From an uncultured Bacteroidia bacterium (GTDB taxonomy: Bacteria > Bacteroidota > Bacteroidia > Bacteroidales > UBA932), in NCBI GenBank assembly GCA_902784435.1, contig CACZUR010000011.1:1-63651 (forward strand): a stretch of DNA of 63,651 bases, read 5' to 3'. Both the position numbers and the translations under genes were made by a program. How positions within the stretch are numbered: position 1 is the first letter of the stretch; every line of letters starts with the position of its first letter. The notes under the pieces were generated by a model, which worked only from the letters and a program-made list of their open reading frames with translations, did not search any database and was not told the DNA's origin. Positions 58,818 through 63,651 of this stretch are shown here, piece after piece.

Positions 58818-60043
58818 CGGTCGCCGTCATAGGGGCCGGAGCCGCCGGTTGTTTCTGTGCCGCCCAGTTAAGGAGACTGGCGCCGGAGCTGGCTGTGACG
58901 GTGTTCGAGGCCGGGTCCCGGCCCCTGGCCAAGGTGGCCATCACGGGCGGGGGCCGATGCAACCTGACCAATGACTTCCAGGGCATCCGCTCGCTGGGGG
59001 AAGCCTATCCCCGGGGCGAAAGGGTGATGCAGCGCGCCCTGAAAGCGTTTTCGGAGCAGGACACCGTAGCGTGGTTCACGGAGCGGGGCGTTCCCTGCGT
59101 CCTGCAGCCGGACCACTGCTGGTTCCCCCGCTCACAGGATGCCATGGACGTTGTCCGCTGCCTGGAACGCGGCATGAAGGGGGTGGAACTGCGCCTGGGA
59201 ACCCGGGTGCAAAGTATAGAAAGATGCCCGGTCAAGCCGGGCATGACGGGGATGACGTGCATGACGGACATGACGGGGATGACGGTGGACGGAGAACCCT
59301 TCGACTATGTGGTGGTGACTACCGGCGGAGCGCCGCAGTTTCCCTTTTTGAGGGCCCTGGAACTGGAAATCGTTCCGCCTGTCCCCTCCCTCTTCACTTT
59401 CAACATTCCGGACAAAAGCCTGACCGCCCTCATGGGACTGGTCGTCGATGCCCAGTTGAGTCTTCAAGGTACCGCATACAAAGCCGCAGGGCCGCTCCTC
59501 ATCACGGACTGGGGCCTGAGCGGGCCCGCCACCCTGAAGCTCTCTTCCTATGCCGCCCGGCATCTGGCGCAGCAGGGTTACAAGGGAACGCTCCTGGTCA
59601 ACTGGCTGGGGAAGGCGGAAAACCTGGCGCGGGAGTGGCTGCAAAAAACGGCCGCAGAAAACCCTCAAAAGCAGATTTCCTCCGTGCATCCGGTGCAGCA
59701 GCGCCTGTGGATGCACCTGCTCGCCAAAGCCGGACTGAGGCCGCAGATGCGCTGGGCCGAACTGGGCAGCAAAGGGATGAACCGGCTCACGGCCATCCTA
59801 ACGGCCGATTCTTATCCCATCAGCGGGAAGAGCCGCTTCCGGGAAGAATTCGTGACGGCGGGGGGCGTGGCCCTGTCCAACGTGAACCTGAGCACTCTGG
59901 AAAGCAAACAACACCCCGGGCTGTATTTTGCCGGCGAAGTGCTGGATATCGATGCCATCACGGGCGGATTCAACCTGCAGGCTGCCTGGAGTACAGGCTA
60001 CGTCTGCGCCCAAAGCCTTGCCAGGAAGGCTACAGCCGGATAA
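58811..60043 (+). CDS. BaiN/HI0933-like FAD-dependent oxidoreductase
   Basis: A 410-residue flavoprotein. Dinucleotide-binding start A-V-I-G-A-G-A-A-G-C, ISG-type G-G-G-R-C-N-L-T-N, and the C-terminal SRFREEFVTAGGVALSNVNL followed by L-D-I-D-A-I-T-G-G-F-N-L-Q. Function of most members is unknown; BaiN is implicated in bile-acid dehydroxylation. A palindrome and 9-base tandem repeats (59222-59285) add a run of M-T-x triplets near residues 137-158. It overlaps the convergent GmhB part by 14 bases. Confidence 0.9.
   Translation: MLTVAVIGAGAAGCFCAAQLRRLAPELAVTVFEAGSRPLAKVAITGGGRCNLTNDFQGIRSLGEAYPRGERVMQRALKAFSEQDTVAWFTERGVPCVLQPDHCWFPRSQDAMDVVRCLERGMKGVELRLGTRVQSIERCPVKPGMTGMTCMTDMTGMTVDGEPFDYVVVTTGGAPQFPFLRALELEIVPPVPSLFTFNIPDKSLTALMGLVVDAQLSLQGTAYKAAGPLLITDWGLSGPATLKLSSYAARHLAQQGYKGTLLVNWLGKAENLAREWLQKTAAENPQKQISSVHPVQQRLWMHLLAKAGLRPQMRWAELGSKGMNRLTAILTADSYPISGKSRFREEFVTAGGVALSNVNLSTLESKQHPGLYFAGEVLDIDAITGGFNLQAAWSTGYVCAQSLARKATAG
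59222..59285. repeat. Palindrome plus 9-bp tandem repeats inside the flavoprotein gene
   Basis: ATGCCCGG-TCAAG-CCGGGCAT-GACG (59224-59248) runs into five 9-base units of type ATGACGGGG, encoding M-T-G, M-T-C, M-T-D, M-T-G, M-T-V. The palindrome is identical in stem to those at 46052 and 60756. Length kept in frame. Confidence 0.9.
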
Positions 60044-61271
60044 AACCGATCCCGCAATTCTTCGCGAAGGCAGCGTCGCTGTCCGCATCGCCCAGCATCA
60101 CGGACTGTTCAGGGACGATATCCGGGAACAGGCCGCAGGCCTCGTAGAACATGCCCGGATGGGGTTTCCGTCGGGGATCCTGGTCCGAAACGGCCGTGCA
60201 GCACAGGATCAGGTCTATGCGGCCGCCCGCCTCCAGTACATCCGCCATCATCTGTGCGTGAATAGCGGAAAGATCTTCATCCGTCATCAGGCCCTTCCCC
60301 ACCCCACGCTGATTGGTAACCAGGATGATATGCCGATACTTGGCCGCCCAGCGCGGGAGCTCCTGCAGCACGCCGGGCATCCACTGCCACTGCGCCCGGC
60401 TTTTCACATAGTCGCCGGGCAGATGACGGTTGAGCACACCGTCCCGGTCCAGGAAAAGGGTGCTGGCTTGCGCCTGTAAAACGGCCTCAGAAGCCTTTTG
60501 GACAGCGAAATACGCTGGCAAGGCCCACTGCGCCAGCGCATAATCTTCGGGGATGCCGATGTCAATGAAATAGGCATCGCTCACCCATCCGCCTATCTCT
60601 CCGATAGCCGCCCCCGGTTCCAATACCTCCTTTTCGAAGGAGAACTTCTCGGGCAGGCAACTCAAATCCAGCCGGCTGCGGTCGATGGCATAGACCCCGC
60701 CGTTGATCAGCCCTTCGGCGCAGGGCCGTTTTTCGTGGAAGGCGGTGACGGTAAGATGCCCGGTCGGGCCGGGCATGACGCTAACGGCCCCGTAGCGGCT
60801 GAAGTCCTTCATGGGCTTCAGGGCCAGGGTAACGGGCATCCGGAAAGGCATCCGGTCCAGGTCTACGGGGAAAAAAGTATCTCCGTTCACCACGAACACC
60901 TGCTGCTCCCGGCACAGGGAAAGCGCCAGGCGGATGCCGCCCCCGGTTCCGAGGGGCGTCTCTTCCACGGCAAAATCATAAGAAAAAGGCCATTCCTTAG
61001 CCCGGACGAAAGCCATCACCTGCTCCCGCAGATACCCTACGGAAAACACCACATGCGTCACCCCATACCGCCCCAGCCATGCCAGCAAATACTGCAAAAA
61101 AGGCACTTCCCCCTCTCCGGAAGCGTCTGTCCTCCCGGAGGCATCGGCCTTCTTACTTGCCTCCGGGAGGACAGACCCTCCGGAGGCAATCGGCGCCAAC
61201 GTTTTGGGGATTTCATGGATGACGGAACGGAGGCGGGTACCCAGGCCGCCGCAGAGGACTATAACTTCCAC
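60030..61271 (-). CDS. HddC-GmhB fusion: heptose-1-P guanylyltransferase plus heptose bisphosphatase
   Basis: A 413-residue protein for GDP-D-glycero-alpha-D-manno-heptose synthesis. Residues about 1-255 are a nucleotidyltransferase (VIVLCGGLGTRLRSVIHEIP, V-V-N-G-D-T-F-F). Residues about 265-413 are a GmhB-type HAD phosphatase (T-L-F-L-D-R-D-G-V-L-N, V-T-N-Q-R-G-V, K-P-H-P-G-M, L-G-D-A-D-S-D). Compared with the family, about 26 residues are inserted between A-P-I and P-F-L-Q-Y-L-L, encoded by the palindrome at 61125-61176, and a short insert near residue 168 comes from 60756-60780. It overlaps hddA by 13 bases. Confidence 0.87.
   Translation of the reverse strand: MEVIVLCGGLGTRLRSVIHEIPKTLAPIASGGSVLPEASKKADASGRTDASGEGEVPFLQYLLAWLGRYGVTHVVFSVGYLREQVMAFVRAKEWPFSYDFAVEETPLGTGGGIRLALSLCREQQVFVVNGDTFFPVDLDRMPFRMPVTLALKPMKDFSRYGAVSVMPGPTGHLTVTAFHEKRPCAEGLINGGVYAIDRSRLDLSCLPEKFSFEKEVLEPGAAIGEIGGWVSDAYFIDIGIPEDYALAQWALPAYFAVQKASEAVLQAQASTLFLDRDGVLNRHLPGDYVKSRAQWQWMPGVLQELPRWAAKYRHIILVTNQRGVGKGLMTDEDLSAIHAQMMADVLEAGGRIDLILCCTAVSDQDPRRKPHPGMFYEACGLFPDIVPEQSVMLGDADSDAAFAKNCGIGFIRL
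60754..60780. repeat. Palindrome inside the HddC part
   Basis: AGATGCCCGG-TCGGG-CCGGGCAT-GACG (stem 60756-60763 and 60769-60776), the same sequence as the element in CitC-CitG read on the other strand. It encodes V-M-P-G-P-T-G-H-L-T on the coding strand. Confidence 0.88.
61125..61176. repeat. 18-bp palindrome with 16-base loop inside the HddC part
   Basis: GTCTGTCCTCCCGGAGGC (61125-61142) and its exact complement (61159-61176), loop ATCGGCCTTCTTACTT. Further imperfect pairing extends each arm by about six bases to the 24+16+24 layout. The gene's coding strand reads the complement, with the loop ending GGCCGAT. A third GGAGG copy follows at 61180. Confidence 0.92.
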
Positions 61272-62281
61272 GCGATGGCGCCTTTTTCGGTGAACTGAAA
61301 CGGAACCACACGGCCGGGCAGTTTGGCCAGGGCCTGGGCAATCTGGTATTTGCGCTCCGGCGGTACCATGAGCATCATGAATCCGCCGCCACCGGCCCCG
61401 GACACCTTCCCGGAAATGGCCCCGGCGGCCATGGCCACGTCAAAGGCCTCCTGGATCATGGGGTTGGTGATGGTATCGGCCATCTTTTTCTTGTCTTCCC
61501 AGGCTTCCCCGATGATGCGGGCAAAAGCCTGCATGTCCCCGTGGAGCAGCGCCAGCTTCATGTCGATGGCACTCTGGCGGATGCGGTGCATGGCTTCCAC
61601 GGCCACTTTGTCGCCGCTGCGGGTGGCCTGCTGCTGCTTTTCGATGATGGCAGCCCCTTCCCGGCTTCGGCCCGTAAAATACAGAAGCATGGTAGCTTCC
61701 AGCTCTTCGATAATCCAGTCCTTCACCCGGAGCGGGTTCACGATAACCAGGTCTGAAGGCAGGAATTCCATGAAATTGAAGCCGCCGAAGGCCGCTGCAT
61801 ACTGGTCCTGCTTGCCGCCGGCCAGGAGCAGCTCCTTGCGCTCGATTTCGTAGGCCATGCGCGCCAGTTCATAGTCTCCCAGGGGAATGTTCATCCATTC
61901 GGCAAAGCATTTGAGGATGCAGACCACCATGGTGGACGAAGTCCCCAGACCGGAACCCGCGGGTGCGTCGTTGTAGGTAGTGATGGAGAAACCGGGCGCC
62001 GGCACGGGGCCGTAATCCTGCAGGATACGGCGGTACACGCCGTCGATGAGGATGGCGCCGGAACTGAACGGACCGGTACCCAGCGGAACTTCCGTGCATA
62101 CGCCGGATTCCAGGGCATTCACCTGCACAACCGGCAGGTGCAGGGGCTCGATGGTGCAATAGGCCGCCAGATTGATGGTGGCGTTGAGGACATATCCCCC
62201 ATAGAGATCGCTGTAGGGAGAAACGTCGCTGCCGCCGCCGGCAAACCCCAGACGAAGGGGCGCTTTGCTTCTGATTTTCAT
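61259..62281 (-). CDS. hddA: GHMP-family heptose-7-phosphate kinase HddA
   Basis: Phosphorylates D-glycero-alpha-D-manno-heptose 7-phosphate at C1. KAPLRLGFAGGGSDVSPYSD is the family start. The GHMP ATP motif is A-P-A-G-S-G-L-G-T-S-S-T. Motif 3 is K-V-S-G-A-G-G-G-G-F-M-M. 340 residues from ATG 62281; the ten extra residues of the longer ORF are not family-like. 4 bases after the FprA-type gene stop. Confidence 0.9.
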   Translation of the reverse strand: MKIRSKAPLRLGFAGGGSDVSPYSDLYGGYVLNATINLAAYCTIEPLHLPVVQVNALESGVCTEVPLGTGPFSSGAILIDGVYRRILQDYGPVPAPGFSITTYNDAPAGSGLGTSSTMVVCILKCFAEWMNIPLGDYELARMAYEIERKELLLAGGKQDQYAAAFGGFNFMEFLPSDLVIVNPLRVKDWIIEELEATMLLYFTGRSREGAAIIEKQQQATRSGDKVAVEAMHRIRQSAIDMKLALLHGDMQAFARIIGEAWEDKKKMADTITNPMIQEAFDVAMAAGAISGKVSGAGGGGFMMLMVPPERKYQIAQALAKLPGRVVPFQFTEKGAIAWKL

Positions 62282-62285
62282 ATAT

Positions 62286-63476
62286 TTATGCCGATAAAAT
62301 AGCGTCTGCAAGGGCTTCCAGGGCAGCGGCGTCGCTTTCCTGGTAGCGGCTCTTGATGGTAACCGTATCGCCCACCAGATGGATGTTTTTCATGGCCGTG
62401 AACAATTCCTTCATCACCCGGCCGGCCGTGGGTGCCCAGGTGCCGTTTTCGATCAGGGCCACCTGACGGTTCTGGTAGGCCTTCATCTGCAGGGTGTGCA
62501 GGAAGTTGTAGGCCGGCGTAAAGAGGCCGGCGTCGTAGGAGCAGGCGGCCACGACCATCTTGCCATAGCGGAAAGCGTCTTCTACGGCCTCTGCCATATC
62601 GTCCCGGGTAAGGTCACTCACGGCCACCTTGGGACACCCCTTGGCCCGGAGTATATCGGCCAGTTTCAGGGCTACGGCTTCCGTACCCCCGTGGATGGAA
62701 GCATAAGCCACGAAAACACCCTCTGTTTCAGGCGTATAGCTACTCCACAGGGAGTAAAGCTTCAGGTAGTCTCCGGAGAGGAAATCCGTGAGGACGGGGC
62801 CGTGCAGCGGAGCCACGGTGTGTACTTTTTCGCTGCCGATTTTCTGGAGGAGGCTGCTCACCTGAGGGCCGTATTTGCCGCAGATATTGAAGTAGTAACG
62901 GCGGGCTTCACAGGCCCAGTCGTTATCCTCGGAACCCAGGAAACCACAGCGGGACAGTGCACCGAATTTGCCGAAGGCATCGGCCGAAAACAGGGTTTCC
63001 GTGTGCGTTTCCAGGCTTACGAGCACCTCCGGCCAATGGACCATGGGCGCCGTGAGGAACTTGAGCGCATGCGCACTGCCCAGCGGCAGGGTGTCGCCGT
63101 CCTTGACGGCAAAAGTGCTGGGGAAACTGCGGCCCGGGATAAACTGGCCCAGGAATTTCAGACCCATGGCCGTGGCCACCAGCGTTACGCCGGGGTACTT
63201 TTCCAGGAAGGACTCCACGCAGCCGGAATGATCCGGCTCCACGTGGCTGAGCACCAGATAATCCGGTGTGCGGCCGTCCAGGGCCTCCTCCAGGCGGGCC
63301 ATCCACTCTTCCTTCTTGCGGGCATCGACGGTATCCATCACGCATACCTTCGTGTCCAGGATCAGATAGGAGTTATAAGAGATTCCTTCCGGGATAATAT
63401 ACTGACTTTCAAAGAGGTCCAGGTCCTCATCATCAACACCGATATAGCGGATTCCGTTTGCGATTTCTTTGATCAT
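62286..63476 (-). CDS. FprA-type A flavoprotein (O2/NO reductase)
   Basis: Diiron-flavodoxin protein that detoxifies oxygen or nitric oxide in anaerobes. The beta-lactamase-like part has S-H-V-E-P-D-H-S-G (three iron ligands), then H in P-M-V-H-W-P-E, Asp in F-S-A-D-A-F-G, and His in A-P-L-H-G-P-V. The flavodoxin domain starts at about 260 (V-A-Y-A-S-I-H-G-G-T-E). 396 residues, from ATG 63476 (MIKEIANGIRYIGVDD), consistent with the promoter at 63497. No rubredoxin domain. First gene of the operon with hddA. Confidence 0.92.
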   Translation of the reverse strand: MIKEIANGIRYIGVDDEDLDLFESQYIIPEGISYNSYLILDTKVCVMDTVDARKKEEWMARLEEALDGRTPDYLVLSHVEPDHSGCVESFLEKYPGVTLVATAMGLKFLGQFIPGRSFPSTFAVKDGDTLPLGSAHALKFLTAPMVHWPEVLVSLETHTETLFSADAFGKFGALSRCGFLGSEDNDWACEARRYYFNICGKYGPQVSSLLQKIGSEKVHTVAPLHGPVLTDFLSGDYLKLYSLWSSYTPETEGVFVAYASIHGGTEAVALKLADILRAKGCPKVAVSDLTRDDMAEAVEDAFRYGKMVVAACSYDAGLFTPAYNFLHTLQMKAYQNRQVALIENGTWAPTAGRVMKELFTAMKNIHLVGDTVTIKSRYQESDAAALEALADAILSA

Positions 63477-63496
63477 GGTTATTACGCTTAAGTATA

Positions 63497-63504
63497 CAAA
63501 TTTA
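63497..63504 (-). promoter_or_regulatory. fprA -7 element
   Basis: Minus-strand TAAATTTG (plus CAAATTTA), 21 bases before ATG 63476; TTTTTG about 23 bases upstream. Confidence 0.55.
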
Positions 63505-63541
63505 CGAATTATTTTCCGACTTTCCGTCAAAAATCCGTATC

Positions 63542-63570
63542 TTGCGGCTTCAAACGAGTTCCTATGTTTG
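63542..63570 (+). promoter_or_regulatory. Rightward promoter of a non-coding transcript
   Basis: TTG (63542-63544), 18 bases, TATGTTTG (63563-63570). No usable ORF follows before the window ends (the first ATG at 63585 reads M-E-stop). Confidence 0.65.
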
Positions 63571-63576
63571 TAACCC

Positions 63577-63651
63577 AAATAAAAATGGAGTGAGCTTTTG
63601 AGAAGCTCATGAGGAACGCTCTCAGGGGTTCCGACCCCTGCCGCTAAGGCA
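63577..63651 (+). ncRNA. 5' part of a probable structured RNA, cut by the window end
   Basis: Starting about 7 bases after the -7 element, the RNA would contain GAGC-TTTTGA-GAAGCTC (a small hairpin) and CAGGGGT-TCCG-ACCCCTG, a 7-bp GC hairpin with a UUCG-like tetraloop, then CCGCTAAGGCA. No protein is encoded. I cannot match it to a known RNA from this fragment. Confidence 0.4.

Overview
The window looks like a chromosomal segment of a fairly G+C-rich member of the Bacteroidota, most likely the order Bacteroidales. The evidence is gene content (ParA-ParB-DUF5683-MltD order, BlaI/M56 pair, DUF4954, DUF2807, TGS-type nucleoside kinase, GH13 and GH3 enzymes) and the promoter type: many starts are preceded by the Bacteroidota -7 element TAnnTTTG, often with TTG about 19-20 bases upstream. 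A gut or rumen lineage is plausible but is inference. I see no tRNA, rRNA or CRISPR array.

Layout. 1-8.2 kb is an eroding accessory stretch: a nitroreductase with an abnormal 5' end, a sugar acetyltransferase, a BlaI/BlaR1-type unit whose M56 gene is split by a frameshifting deletion, two gene remnants (a flavodoxin-like reductase and the C-terminus of a fumarate-reductase-like flavoprotein), an exported MTA/SAH nucleosidase-like lipoprotein, hydrolase and AlkZ-like genes, and two palindrome arrays. 8.2-21.8 kb holds carbonic anhydrase, greA, two unusual fusions (GH13-EEP and MntP-GH3), a SpoIIE-type phosphatase and the parAB-DUF5683-mltD block. 21.8-23.1 kb is a RAYT-like (REP-associated tyrosine transposase) gene between copies of a GC-rich hairpin repeat. 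23.1-33.5 kb carries hpt, adk and an operon for fatty-acid activation (MMPL exporter, FakA-like, FakB-like, acyltransferase-like, PlsX, ACP). 33.5-42.3 kb has a nucleoside kinase, an esterase that lacks its serine, a DHS-like gene, and a YtrA-regulated ABC operon ending in a DUF2807 lipoprotein. 42.4-50.3 kb is citrate metabolism: icd, acn, a CitC-CitG fusion, DUF4954 and CitX, without citrate lyase subunits. 50.4-63.5 kb holds kdsC, maf, an epimerase, mutY, mscS, serB, a CNNM protein, a YgjP-like peptidase, a BaiN-like flavoprotein, a heptose-activation set (HddA, HddC-GmhB fusion) and an FprA-type flavoprotein. The last 90 bases hold a promoter and the start of a probable structured RNA.

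The most unusual signal is repetitive. (1) A palindrome family with 24-base arms and an exactly 16-base loop lies beside the RAYT-like gene and also, in frame, inside two protein genes. (2) A second palindrome, with the stem ATGCCCGG/CCGGGCAT, is inserted in frame in three genes, with a variant in a fourth. (3) The 7-mer GGCCGAT/ATCGGCC occurs about seventy times by eye, several times more than base composition predicts, and also sits in the loops of several palindromes. Together these suggest a RAYT-driven palindromic-element system that colonises coding sequence, together with a highly iterated short motif.
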